From: DASRDU01 sp035560235
Lineage (GTDB): Bacteria > Acidobacteriota > Blastocatellia > RBC074
Assembly: GCA_035560235.1 (NCBI GenBank)
Contig: DATMAG010000055.1
Location: forward strand, 1 to 40,101
Direction of reading: 5' to 3'
DNA: 40,101 nt
The notes under the pieces are model-generated. The model did no database searches. It was not told the DNA's origin and was given only the letters and a program-made list of their open reading frames with translations. Both the position numbers and the translations under genes were made by a program. Each line of letters begins with the position of its first letter. Positions within the stretch are counted from its first letter, which is position 1. Shown here piece after piece: positions 25,573 through 33,567 of the stretch.

Positions 25573-26895
25573 TCAGCCCGTGAATTCAAGGCCACAGCGA
25601 CTGAGCACGTCGTGGCCGAAGATGGTTTCATTGCGCTCAGGCCCGGTGGAGATGAACGCGAACTGAGCGCCTGAGAGTTCGGCCAGCCGTTCGATGTAAG
25701 CCCGCGCGCGGGCAGGCAGCTCGGCATAATCTGAGATGCCTGCCGTGTTCGCCTGCCAGCCCGGCATCGTTTCGTAAACCGGTTCGGCAACTTCCATCTG
25801 CGCCGCGTCGTAAGGCACCTGGTCGGTTTCCCTGCCATTGAGGCGATAGGCGACACAGATCTTCAGTTCGTCGAGATCATCCAGCACATCCAGTTTGGTC
25901 AGCGCCAGCGCGCCAAGTCCGTTGACCATCACCGCATACCGCGCCACCACTGCGTCAAACCAGCCGGTGCGGCGCGGGCGGCCCGTTGACGCGCCGAATT
26001 CGCCGCCGCGCTGCCGGATGTGTTCACCGAGTTCATTGTCGAGTTCGGTCGGAAACGGCCCGCCTCCGACGCGTGTTGCGTAGGCCTTGATGACGCCGAT
26101 GGCGCAGCCGATCAGTGACGGCGCGATGCCGGTCCCGGTCACGGCTCCGCCGACTGAGGAGTTTGAAGAGGTGACGAACGGATAGGTGCCGTGATCAATG
26201 TCGAGCATCGTCGCCTGCGCGCCTTCGAGCAGCAGCCGTTTGCCCGCGCGCACGGCCCGGTTCAGATAATAAGTCGTATCGCAGACGTGCGGCGCAATCA
26301 GTTCGGCCTGACGCATGGCATCGGCGACGAGCTGCTGTTCATCGAGCTGTTCGCCGCCGAGCATGGCGAGCAGCCGGTTGGTCTGCGCTACGTTGTGCGA
26401 GAGCTTTTCGGCCAGCGTGGCCGGATCGGTCAGATCGCCTGCGCGCAGGCCGCGCCGCGCCATCTTGTCTTCATAAGCCGGCCCGATGCCGCGCATCGTC
26501 GTGCCGACCGCATTGCTGCCGCGCCGCGCTTCCAGCGTGCGATCCAGGGCAACGTGATACGGCAGGATCAGGTGTGCGCGGTTGCTGATGAGCAGATTGT
26601 CGGGCGTGACTTCGATGCCCTGGCTGCGCAGTTCGTCAATTTCGTGCAGCAGCGCTTCGGGTGAAACCACCACGCCGTTGCCGATGACGCAGGTTTTGCC
26701 TGGATGAGTGATGCCGGAAGGAATCAGATGCAGCACGAACTTGTGATCGGTGCTGCCGCGCCGGATGATGACCGTGTGTCCGGCGTTGTGACCGCCCTGA
26801 TAACGGGCGACGAGATCGAAGTGCGGCGCAACCAGGTCAACGATCTTGCCCTTGCCCTCGTCGCCCCATTGCGCGCCAATGATTGCCAGGTTCAT
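25573..26895 (-). CDS. purA: Adenylosuccinate synthetase
   Basis: 440 aa, full length. PurA joins IMP and aspartate using GTP, the first committed step to AMP. Family motifs in order are the P-loop-like GAQWGDEGKGKIVDLV at the N-terminus, YQGGHNAGHTV with the catalytic histidine, GTTMRGIGPAYEDK, LLEGAQATMLDIDHGTYPFV, the VGGGPFPTELD switch region, STGRPRRTGWFDA and TKLDVLDDL near the C-terminus. Nothing is missing. A structured 100-base gap separates it from trxB. Confidence 0.98.
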   Translation of the reverse strand: MNLAIIGAQWGDEGKGKIVDLVAPHFDLVARYQGGHNAGHTVIIRRGSTDHKFVLHLIPSGITHPGKTCVIGNGVVVSPEALLHEIDELRSQGIEVTPDNLLISNRAHLILPYHVALDRTLEARRGSNAVGTTMRGIGPAYEDKMARRGLRAGDLTDPATLAEKLSHNVAQTNRLLAMLGGEQLDEQQLVADAMRQAELIAPHVCDTTYYLNRAVRAGKRLLLEGAQATMLDIDHGTYPFVTSSNSSVGGAVTGTGIAPSLIGCAIGVIKAYATRVGGGPFPTELDNELGEHIRQRGGEFGASTGRPRRTGWFDAVVARYAVMVNGLGALALTKLDVLDDLDELKICVAYRLNGRETDQVPYDAAQMEVAEPVYETMPGWQANTAGISDYAELPARARAYIERLAELSGAQFAFISTGPERNETIFGHDVLSRCGLEFTG

Positions 26896-26923
26896 AACAC
26901 AAGAACAGCCGGATCAGAGCGCA

Positions 26924-26986
26924 CACAGAAAGAGCAGCAGAGCCTTTCGGCCTTCCGATCTGCTCAACTGCTCTGCGATCTCTGTG
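26924..26986. repeat. Diverged inverted repeat (CACAGA...GCAGAGC)
   Basis: CACAGA (26924-26929) and GCAGAGC (26937-26943) pair with GCTCTGC (26970-26976) and TCTGTG (26981-26986), with unequal internal spacers. It lies in the gap between the trxB stop and the purA start. The words resemble the perfect repeat at 21195-21246. Confidence 0.5.
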
Positions 26987-26996
26987 ACTTCGGTGG

Positions 26997-27935
26997 CTAT
27001 TTTCCTTTTTGTTTTTCGAGATACTTCTCGACTGAAACCGCCGCCTGGACGCCATCCGCAACGACGTTGGCGAGCTGATAGATCGGACGAACGCAAAGAT
27101 CACCGGCAGCAAACAGGCCGGGCACCCGCGTCTCCATCAGTTCATTGACAATGACGCGGCCTTCGCTGTCGGTTTCAACCAGGTCTTTGACGATTTCGGA
27201 GTTCGGAATCCAGCCGATAAAGACGAAGACTGCCCTGACCGGCAGGGTTTCTGTCTTGCCGCTGAGCAGGTGGCGCACGCGCACGCCTTCAACTTCGCGG
27301 TCGCCGTAAATTTCCTCAACCACTGAATTCCAGACCGGAGTGACCTTCGGTTCGTGCAGGTACTCTTCGATCAGAATCTTCTGCGCGGTGAAATGGTCGC
27401 GGCGATGGATCGAATAGATCTGTGAAGCGTAACGGGTCAGAAAGTGGCCTTCCTCAACTGCCGAGTTGCCGCCGCCAACGACTGCGACCGGCACATCGCG
27501 GAAGAAAGCGCCGTCGCAGGTCGCGCAGACGCTGACGCCGCTGCCGAAAAGTTTGTCATAGCCCGGCACTTCAAGTCGTCGCGGATGCCGCCCCATCGCC
27601 AGAATGACCGTGCGCGCGGTAACGCGGCTGCCATCGCTCAGCCCGACGGTGAAAGTCCCGTCAGGTTCGGGCGTGATCTTCTCTGCGCCGGTTCCCTGGC
27701 GAACTTCAGCGCCGAAACGTTCCGCGTGTTTGAGAAAGGCCTGGGCGAAGTCGAAGCCTGAAATGCCGTCGGCAAAACCGGGATAGTTGTCAATCGCGGC
27801 TGAGAGCGCGATCTGCCCGCCGACATACTGCTTTTCCAGCACCAGCGTTTTGAGCAGCGAGCGCCCGGTATAAACCGCTGCGGCAAGTCCCGTCGGCCCG
27901 CCGCCCACAATAATCACGTCGTAATCAACAGTCAT
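26997..27935 (-). CDS. trxB: Thioredoxin reductase (NADPH)
   Basis: 312 aa. The N-terminal FAD-binding motif is GGGPTGLAAAVYTGRS, the redox pair is in CATC (Cys137 and Cys140, followed by DGAFF), the NADPH-binding motif is VVGGGNSAVEEG, and the C-terminal FAD segment is PGLFAAGDL. It transfers electrons from NADPH through FAD to thioredoxin. It lies directly downstream of trxA on the same strand, with a strong hairpin in the 73-base gap. This is the normal low-molecular-weight bacterial form. Confidence 0.96.
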   Translation of the reverse strand: MTVDYDVIIVGGGPTGLAAAVYTGRSLLKTLVLEKQYVGGQIALSAAIDNYPGFADGISGFDFAQAFLKHAERFGAEVRQGTGAEKITPEPDGTFTVGLSDGSRVTARTVILAMGRHPRRLEVPGYDKLFGSGVSVCATCDGAFFRDVPVAVVGGGNSAVEEGHFLTRYASQIYSIHRRDHFTAQKILIEEYLHEPKVTPVWNSVVEEIYGDREVEGVRVRHLLSGKTETLPVRAVFVFIGWIPNSEIVKDLVETDSEGRVIVNELMETRVPGLFAAGDLCVRPIYQLANVVADGVQAAVSVEKYLEKQKGK

Positions 27936-27951
27936 AATAAAGCCGGGACCA

Positions 27952-27999
27952 GAGGACTGAGGCCGGAGAAGCTCAGAGCTTCTCCGGCCCCGGCCCTGA
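27952..27999. terminator. Hairpin between trxA and trxB (terminator or attenuator)
   Basis: GGCCGGAGAAGCTC (27961-27974) is the exact reverse complement of GAGCTTCTCCGGCC (27976-27989). The outer bases AGGACTGAG and CTGAGTCCT extend the stem past a GC-rich bulge. On the minus strand it follows the trxA stop closely. There is only a short T stretch before the trxB ATG, so partial read-through is likely. Confidence 0.6.
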
Positions 28000-28008
28000 G
28001 TCCTTCAC

Positions 28009-28344
28009 TCAGGCGATGTATTTGTCGAGCATCTGGGCGATGAAATCCTTCGCGTTGGCGGGAACGCCGACCACGCGCTCGGCTTCGTGGCCATCGCGAA
28101 AGAGAATCAGCGTGGGAATCCCCTTGATGCCGTAACGCGATGAAGCCTCGATGTTCTCATCCACATTGAGCTTCACGACCCGGGCCTTGCCCTGGTATTT
28201 CTCGGCGACGGCTTCAACCGTCGGCGCGAGCATCCGGCACGGCGCGCACCACGCGGCCCAGAAATCCACCAGCACCGGCTGTTGTGATTTCAGCACTTCG
28301 CTCTCAAAAGTCTCGTCACTCACTTCACTGACAAATGCACTCAT
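28009..28344 (-). CDS. trxA: Thioredoxin with CAPC active site
   Basis: 111 aa, standard thioredoxin length. The active site reads WCAPCRML (Cys33 and Cys36) instead of the usual WCGPC. The rest is typical: FWAAW before it, KLNVDEN, and the GIKGIPTLILF cis-proline loop. The AAGGAGTG ribosome site before the ATG at 28344 is strong. It precedes trxB, so reductase and substrate are encoded together. The Gly-to-Ala change between the cysteines occurs naturally in some thioredoxins and could shift the redox potential slightly. Confidence 0.96.
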   Translation of the reverse strand: MSAFVSEVSDETFESEVLKSQQPVLVDFWAAWCAPCRMLAPTVEAVAEKYQGKARVVKLNVDENIEASSRYGIKGIPTLILFRDGHEAERVVGVPANAKDFIAQMLDKYIA

Positions 28345-28510
28345 TGTTCACTCCTTGAAAAGGTTACACTTCACGGCTGCCAGCAACGGCAAAGCCCGCT
28401 TTGCCGGATCTTCCAGCCTATGCTACAGACTGTGATCGCCTGCTCAGCCCACACAATCGGTTGTTAGTATAGACCAGGGGCGGAGCCTCTGGCCAGGCCG
28501 GGAACAGGCC

Positions 28511-29974
28511 TCACCGGACCGCCCGCAGAATCCGCTCGTAAGCGTCCATGTAGTTGTGCGCCGCGCGCTCCCACGAATGGTCCGCCGCCATGCAGTTGAG
28601 CATCAGCCGCCGCCACGCTTCGCGGTCGTAATAAACCAGCAGCGCCTCGTAAAATTTTTCGAGCAGCCGGTCGGCCGAATACTCGTAAAACTTGAACCCG
28701 TTGCCCTCGCCTGTCGTCCGCTCGAAATTGCGGATCGTGTCATCCAGCCCGCCCGTGCCGCGCACAATCGGGACAGTGCCGTACTTCAGGCTGTACATCT
28801 GATTCAGCCCGCACGGCTCATAAGCCGAAGGCATCAGATAAATGTCGGCTCCCGCTTCGACCCGGTGCGCCAGATCTTCCTTGTATCCGAAATAAACTCC
28901 GACCTGCTGAGGCCGCGAATCGCGCACGTGCTGAAAGAAGTCCTCGTAACTCTGCCCGCCCGACCCGAGCAGGACAAAGCTGATTCCGGCATCCAGCATC
29001 CGCCAGATCGAGTGCGCAATCAGGTCAATTCCCTTCTGCACCGTCAGCCGCGTGACGATCCCGACAAGCGGACGACTGAGCATCTCGTCATTGTCAGCGA
29101 GGTAATATTCCCGCAGCAGATCGCGTTTGCATTCGCGCTTGCCGTCCAGATCGTGCGGCCCGTAATGCGCGGCGATGTGCGGATCGGTCTCGGGATTCCA
29201 TTCGTGGTAATCCACGCCGTTGAGAATCCCGATGTAATCGCCGCGCCGCGCCCGCAGCAGTCCCTCCAGGCGGTTGCCGTATTCCGGCGTCATCGTCTCT
29301 TCGGCATATTTGCGGCTGACGGTCGAAATCGCCGTCGCAAAGTAGATCCCGGCCTTCATCGCGCTCGCCACGCCGTGAAACTCCATTCCGTACTCATAGA
29401 CATCGAAGCCGAAGCCGAAGTGCGGCAGCAGGTGCGGGCTGAAGAGACCCTGATAGGCCAGATTGTGAATCGTGAAGAGTGTCGCCGTGCGGGCAAAGAA
29501 CGGATCGTGGCGATAGACCGATTTCAGATAAGCCGGAATGAAACCCGTCTGCCAGTCGTTGCAGTGAAAGACATCGGGCGCGTGGCCGAGCCGTCTGGCC
29601 AGTTCGATTGCGGCGCGGCTGAAATAAGCGAACCGCTCAACATCGAAATCACCCGAACCATAAATGTACCCGCGTGCGAAGTATTCCGGCTGATCAATGA
29701 AATAGACCGGCACACCGTCCATATAATCGAGCCAGACGCCTGCATACTTCACGCCTCCGGCGAACGGCACGTGCAGGTCATCCATGATTTTGTGTCCGGT
29801 CGGATGGCCTACGACATCGCCGTGATGGTGGCTGTATCCGGCATAACGGGGAGTGATGACGCTGATCTCACAGCCAATGCGTCTGAGTGCTTTGGGAAGC
29901 GCGCCACTGACATCGGCCAGCCCGCCAGTCTTGGAGTAAGGCACAACTTCAGAAGAAGCCAGAATGACTTTCAT
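28511..29974 (-). CDS. glgA: Glycogen synthase, ADP-glucose type (GT5)
   Basis: 487 aa, typical for bacterial GlgA. It begins MKVILASSEVVPYSKTGGLA, with the KTGGLADV nucleotide-sugar loop near the N-terminus. HCNDWQTGFIP and TIHNLAYQG are the middle GT-B motifs. The second Rossmann half has VGIVTRLTVQKGIDL and the acceptor/donor region PSAYEPCGLNQMYSLKYGT, with the EPCGL glutamate, then VRGTGGLDDTI. It elongates alpha-1,4-glucan from ADP-glucose in the cytoplasm. A TTG three codons upstream is possible; I chose the ATG at 29974. No other glycogen gene is adjacent. Confidence 0.96.
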   Translation of the reverse strand: MKVILASSEVVPYSKTGGLADVSGALPKALRRIGCEISVITPRYAGYSHHHGDVVGHPTGHKIMDDLHVPFAGGVKYAGVWLDYMDGVPVYFIDQPEYFARGYIYGSGDFDVERFAYFSRAAIELARRLGHAPDVFHCNDWQTGFIPAYLKSVYRHDPFFARTATLFTIHNLAYQGLFSPHLLPHFGFGFDVYEYGMEFHGVASAMKAGIYFATAISTVSRKYAEETMTPEYGNRLEGLLRARRGDYIGILNGVDYHEWNPETDPHIAAHYGPHDLDGKRECKRDLLREYYLADNDEMLSRPLVGIVTRLTVQKGIDLIAHSIWRMLDAGISFVLLGSGGQSYEDFFQHVRDSRPQQVGVYFGYKEDLAHRVEAGADIYLMPSAYEPCGLNQMYSLKYGTVPIVRGTGGLDDTIRNFERTTGEGNGFKFYEYSADRLLEKFYEALLVYYDREAWRRLMLNCMAADHSWERAAHNYMDAYERILRAVR

Positions 29975-30148
29975 GGGGCGCAATTACAGGTGATTTCCGC
30001 GGGATGAAGCAACGAAGGCGCGATACTAAGGGGCAGTCCAGGGCTTGTCAAGCAACGCCGCTTTAAGAATATTTTCGGGCCACCAATCCTTCCCACCGCA
30101 CTTCTCCGTAATGCCTGTTGTCTGATGAAAAAGAAGAGCGAGTGTGTC

Positions 30149-30259
30149 GTTGCCTGACGGGCAACCCACCTTCAGTCGGCACGGGCATTGTCGGGCACTG
30201 CCGACCGCGACCTCGTCGTCCCCGCGAGCGTCCGGCGTCAGCGATCAGGCAATGCCGGG
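30149..30259. other. Structured leader region before the beta-helix gene
   Basis: The 391-base gap between glgA and the beta-helix start at 30366 has several nested dyads: GTTGCC/GGCAAC (30149-30165), GTCGGCA/TGCCGAC (30175-30205) and GGCATTG/CAATGCC (30184-30256). It may be an old palindromic element or a folded 5' leader. No riboswitch class is recognised, and no other gene is seen in the gap. Confidence 0.35.
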
Positions 30260-30365
30260 TTTTCTTCATCGCACCTGACCATCAATCCATTCCCCCTCTG
30301 AACAGGCTCGGCGCAGTCTGTTCCATCTGACAATGCTGCCAGACACATCACAAAGGAGGAAAATC

Positions 30366-31280
30366 ATGAACAACCCACGAACGAGCCTGCGACAGCAGAA
30401 TTTACGCCTGGCTTTCGTCGCGCTGCTGGTTCTCGCGCTGCTGCCCGCAGCGGCCTTCTGGAGCAGCTTCGAGGTTTCCGCCAATCACCCGGTGCTGGTC
30501 GAAGGTGAACGCGATTACGACGGCGACGGCCTGACCGGCGTGGCCGAAGACAATGACAACGCCAACGACCGCATCTTCGGCACAGTCACCGCCGCGCTCG
30601 GCGCAGCCAACGGCGGCGCCAATCAGAATGGCCGCGTGGTCATCGTCACTTCAGGCCGCTTTCACGAACAGCTCAACATCACAAACGCCAACGGCAACAC
30701 GACTGTTGAAGCCGCGCCCGGCGTCGAAGCCACGATTGACGCCGTCGCCACAGGTGATCGCGCCGGACAGTTTCCGGCCAGCAACAATGCGACGCGCCAG
30801 GGCCAGCCCGGCGTGATCGTCAACTCGCCCGCCAACCGTTACGCCACGCTGCGCAATCTCGTGATTCGCAACTGGACTGACGGCATTCAGGTGCAGGGCA
30901 CATCGCGGGTGGCGATTGACAACTGCCGACTTGAAGGCAATGTCAATCACGGCATTCAGGTGCTCGGCAGCAGCCGCGTCACGATCACCAACTCGCAGAT
31001 CCAGTCCACCGGCTTCCGGGTCGGCGCGACAGGCAGTTTCCCGAGCGACGCCAATCAGCCGAATCCGGGCATCGGCATTGCGTATCGCAACACCTCATCC
31101 GGCACGATCATGTCCACGACCGTCAGCGGCAGTTTCGCCATCGGCGTCGCCAATTTCACCGGCAATTTCTACGGCGTCCGCGTGCTGCTGGTGAATTCGT
31201 TTGATAACGGCGGGTCGGACTTCCTCGGCATCAAGCCGATCAAGGGCACTGTCCCCGGCGCTGAGAGCCTCTTTCCCTGA
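30366..31280 (+). CDS. Exported right-handed parallel beta-helix protein
   Basis: 304 aa from the ATG at 30366, chosen for its strong AAAGGAGG ribosome site; the frame opens 11 codons earlier without support. A signal peptide (LAFVALLVLALLPAAAFW, cleavage near VSA) is followed by a short acidic DYDGDGL segment that could bind calcium. Repeats of about 22 residues with the beta-helix pattern follow: YATLRNLVIRNWTDGIQVQG, SRVAIDNCRLEGNVNHGIQV and SRVTITNSQIQSTG. Such folds (pectate-lyase/NosD-like) bind or cleave polysaccharides. No catalytic residues are assigned. It is next to, but convergent with, the exopolysaccharide cluster. Confidence 0.82.
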   Translation: MNNPRTSLRQQNLRLAFVALLVLALLPAAAFWSSFEVSANHPVLVEGERDYDGDGLTGVAEDNDNANDRIFGTVTAALGAANGGANQNGRVVIVTSGRFHEQLNITNANGNTTVEAAPGVEATIDAVATGDRAGQFPASNNATRQGQPGVIVNSPANRYATLRNLVIRNWTDGIQVQGTSRVAIDNCRLEGNVNHGIQVLGSSRVTITNSQIQSTGFRVGATGSFPSDANQPNPGIGIAYRNTSSGTIMSTTVSGSFAIGVANFTGNFYGVRVLLVNSFDNGGSDFLGIKPIKGTVPGAESLFP

Positions 31281-31287
31281 GGCATAA

Positions 31288-31435
31288 GCAGGAAGAGAGG
31301 TGACGGAACATCCAGAAAGCTTCTGCTTGTCAAACGGAAATAACAAAAACAGACAGAAGATTTCAGGCCGGGTTCAGTTCCGGTTCCGTCTGTTTCGTTG
31401 TTTTCGTCTGTTCAGTCACCTCTCCTTCTGCTGAA
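31288..31435. repeat. Imperfect inverted repeat, GATGACGGAA family, copy 3 (enters a coding end)
   Basis: The left arm starting at 31288 (AGCAGGAAGAGAGGTGACGG) is interrupted by about 20 bases and resumes near 31331. The right arm (about 31384-31435) is its approximate reverse complement and carries the family words GAGGTGAC(T/G)GAACA and GAAACAGACGGAAC on the minus strand. The right arm lies inside the 3' end of the acyltransferase gene. Confidence 0.75.
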
Positions 31436-32550
31436 GGTGAAATGAAATGCCGCTTCAGGCCGAGGATGGGAGATTCAAAATAACGCCACGAGAGCGCGGC
31501 GATGGCGAACGCCAGCGTTGTGCCGATGGCGGCGCGCACCGTGACATCGCCGAGCGTGCCGATCACATTCGCCAGGTTCAGGCCGCTCTGTGCCAATAAC
31601 CACTCCACCGCATGAAAGCAGAAGACGTGGACCAGATAAAAGCAGTAACTGATTTCGCCGCACCACACGAGCGGTCGCCACGCGAGCGCCGATTTCAGGC
31701 GGCTCTGCTGCGGCTGCAGCGCTGCTGCCATCAGCCCGGCGAAAAAGAGCTGCGCCGCTGTGTAAAGCATTACTGAACCGATGAATCGTTCGCGGCTGAG
31801 CAGTCCGAACGGCAGCCCGGCGACAATTATTGCCGCGCCGCTCAGCATCGCCGCCAGAGCTGCCCGATTCAGATTTCTCGCCGTGCAGAACCGGCTGCGA
31901 TAAAAGAGCGCGAGCAGCGCGCCCCACGCCAGCCCGTCAAACCTGAACCACGAAAGATAGTAAATCTCCATCACCCCGACCGAACCGAAGGCACAGGCTC
32001 TCGCCAGTGGTGAAACAAGGACGATCAGAGCGGCAGTAATGGCCAGCCCGCGGCGACTGAGCCACCGCACCAGCCAGGGCCAGAGCAGATAGAAATGCTC
32101 TTCGACCGAAAGCGACCAGAGCGGCCCGAAGAGCATCGGCACGGCAAAGAGTGAGGCAAAGTTGGTCAGGTAAAGGCTGCCAAGCAGCACGAACGAGCCT
32201 GAATCGGGATACCAGAGCAGCAGCACCAGCAGCGCTGCGTAATAGAGCGGCGCAATCCGCAGCACCCGGCGCGCGTAAAAGTTGCGCAGATAATGCCGGT
32301 CACTGCGGCTTTCGAGTAGAATGCCGGTGATCAGAAAACCCGACAGCACAAAGAACAGATCAACTCCGAGCCACCCGGCTTTCGTTACCTGCGCGATGAG
32401 CCTGGCGAGGCCCGCTGCATCGGTCTGCAGCAGCGGAATGTAAAAGGCGTGATAAAGCAGCACGGCCAGAGCCGCGAGGCCGCGAATACCGTCGAGTTCA
32501 GCGAGGCGACGCGACTCAGCGGCAGAGGTGTGTGAGGTGTTCTGATTCAT
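31363..32550 (-). CDS. Acyltransferase 3 family (OafA/YrhL-like) membrane acyltransferase
   Basis: 395 aa from the ATG at 32550 (an ATG at 32574 is also possible). About ten hydrophobic helices are visible, with the family opening LDGIRGLAALAVLLYHAFY, including the conserved histidine, then GWLGVDLFFVLSGFLITG, YARRVLRIAPLYY and WSLSVEEHFYLLWP. These enzymes acetylate or acylate extracellular or lipid-linked polysaccharide. Its 5' end overlaps the GT2 gene by 35 bases, indicating coupled translation. The last 22 residues or so (AEGEVTEQTKTTKQTEPELN) are low-complexity and encoded by the inverted repeat. Confidence 0.93.
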   Translation of the reverse strand: MNQNTSHTSAAESRRLAELDGIRGLAALAVLLYHAFYIPLLQTDAAGLARLIAQVTKAGWLGVDLFFVLSGFLITGILLESRSDRHYLRNFYARRVLRIAPLYYAALLVLLLWYPDSGSFVLLGSLYLTNFASLFAVPMLFGPLWSLSVEEHFYLLWPWLVRWLSRRGLAITAALIVLVSPLARACAFGSVGVMEIYYLSWFRFDGLAWGALLALFYRSRFCTARNLNRAALAAMLSGAAIIVAGLPFGLLSRERFIGSVMLYTAAQLFFAGLMAAALQPQQSRLKSALAWRPLVWCGEISYCFYLVHVFCFHAVEWLLAQSGLNLANVIGTLGDVTVRAAIGTTLAFAIAALSWRYFESPILGLKRHFISPSAEGEVTEQTKTTKQTEPELNPA

Positions 32551-33553
32551 GATGCTGCCTGACGGGTGAAACATTCTGCTCGATCACATCGCGCGGGTAA
32601 TCCTGCGGCGACTGCAGCCGGGTCGTGATCAGACCGGCGATCACTCCGTAACTGATCAGCGCATGCCGGGTCAGGTAATCGAACGGAGCCTGCAGACTCT
32701 TCTTTCTCAGCGCGACGGCCCCCAGCCAGCCAGCCAGCAATGCCAGCACGATCCACGCACTCCTCTCAATGCCAGCGAGCCGCAGCCCCGCGCCCAGGCT
32801 GACAAGCGCAAGCATCATCACGACGAAAAAGATTGTCTGGAGCAGGCGCTCCCGACAGAAGCGCAGGCCCTGACCTGACTGCCACGCATAGCGCAGCGTT
32901 TTGCCCGTGCCCCTGACGCGACCCAGGCGCAGGGCGCGCAGGATGCCTGCCTGTAGTTCCGCGCCCCGCTCGTGCCGTCCCATCTGCTGCGGCAGTTGCA
33001 GCAGCTTCCAGCCCCGGGCGCGCAGCCGCAGCGCCAGTTCGGCTTCCTCTTCAGTTATGAGATATGGATTGAAAGCCCCGACCTCTTCGAGCGCCGCGCG
33101 GCGATAGAGTCCGATCCCGCGCAGATAACTGATGACGACCGTCTGCCCGGAGCGCCTGCCGACGTAAGGCAGCGACCGGCCCTCCTCATCAACATCATCG
33201 AGCCAGCCCGTCACGGCGGCCACATCCGGCTGCTCAAAGGCTCTGATCGCTGCCGGAAACCACTGCCGGTCAATCACCGTGTCGGCGTCAACGAACATTA
33301 CCAGTCTGCCGCTCGTGTGATGAAAGCCGATGTATCGTCCGGCTGAAGGCGACAGTTCCCATTCGGGCCGCAACCCGATGACCCGCGCGCCGAATGACTG
33401 CGCAATCTCAACCGTTCGATCAGTCGAAGCCGAATCGGCCACGACCACTTCAGCGCCGCCGATTTCGGCAACCGCTTCGAGAATCGCGCGCAGACATTTG
33501 CCGATGTGTGCCTCCTCGTTTCTGGCAATCACCACGACAGAGACTTCGGTCAT
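32516..33553 (-). CDS. GT2-family glycosyltransferase with C-terminal membrane helices
   Basis: 345 aa. The GT-A domain opens with SVVVIARNEEAHIGKCLRAI and has VVVADSASTDRTVEIAQSFG and the metal-binding DxD in MFVDADTVID (near residue 93). An EEAELALRLRARGWKL block in the acceptor half matches the ED-like motif. Two or more hydrophobic helices follow (LLQTIFFVVMMLALVSLGAG and WIVLALLAGWLGAVAL), anchoring it to the inner membrane. It would add a sugar to a lipid-linked intermediate. Fourteen bases follow the upstream membrane-protein stop; its own end overlaps the acyltransferase gene. Confidence 0.92.
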   Translation of the reverse strand: MTEVSVVVIARNEEAHIGKCLRAILEAVAEIGGAEVVVADSASTDRTVEIAQSFGARVIGLRPEWELSPSAGRYIGFHHTSGRLVMFVDADTVIDRQWFPAAIRAFEQPDVAAVTGWLDDVDEEGRSLPYVGRRSGQTVVISYLRGIGLYRRAALEEVGAFNPYLITEEEAELALRLRARGWKLLQLPQQMGRHERGAELQAGILRALRLGRVRGTGKTLRYAWQSGQGLRFCRERLLQTIFFVVMMLALVSLGAGLRLAGIERSAWIVLALLAGWLGAVALRKKSLQAPFDYLTRHALISYGVIAGLITTRLQSPQDYPRDVIEQNVSPVRQHHESEHLTHLCR

Positions 33554-33567
33554 AACCAGCTCCCGCT

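Noticed and set aside
28388..28405. GGCAAAGC/GCTTTGCC hairpin between glgA and trxA
   Set aside because: The stem is only eight bases with a two-base loop and no T run on either strand, too weak to call a terminator.
28556..30007. Plus-strand open frame of 483 codons antisense to glgA
   Set aside because: It is fully covered by glgA, which has complete family motifs. The antisense translation has no recognisable domain and reflects codon bias in GC-rich DNA.
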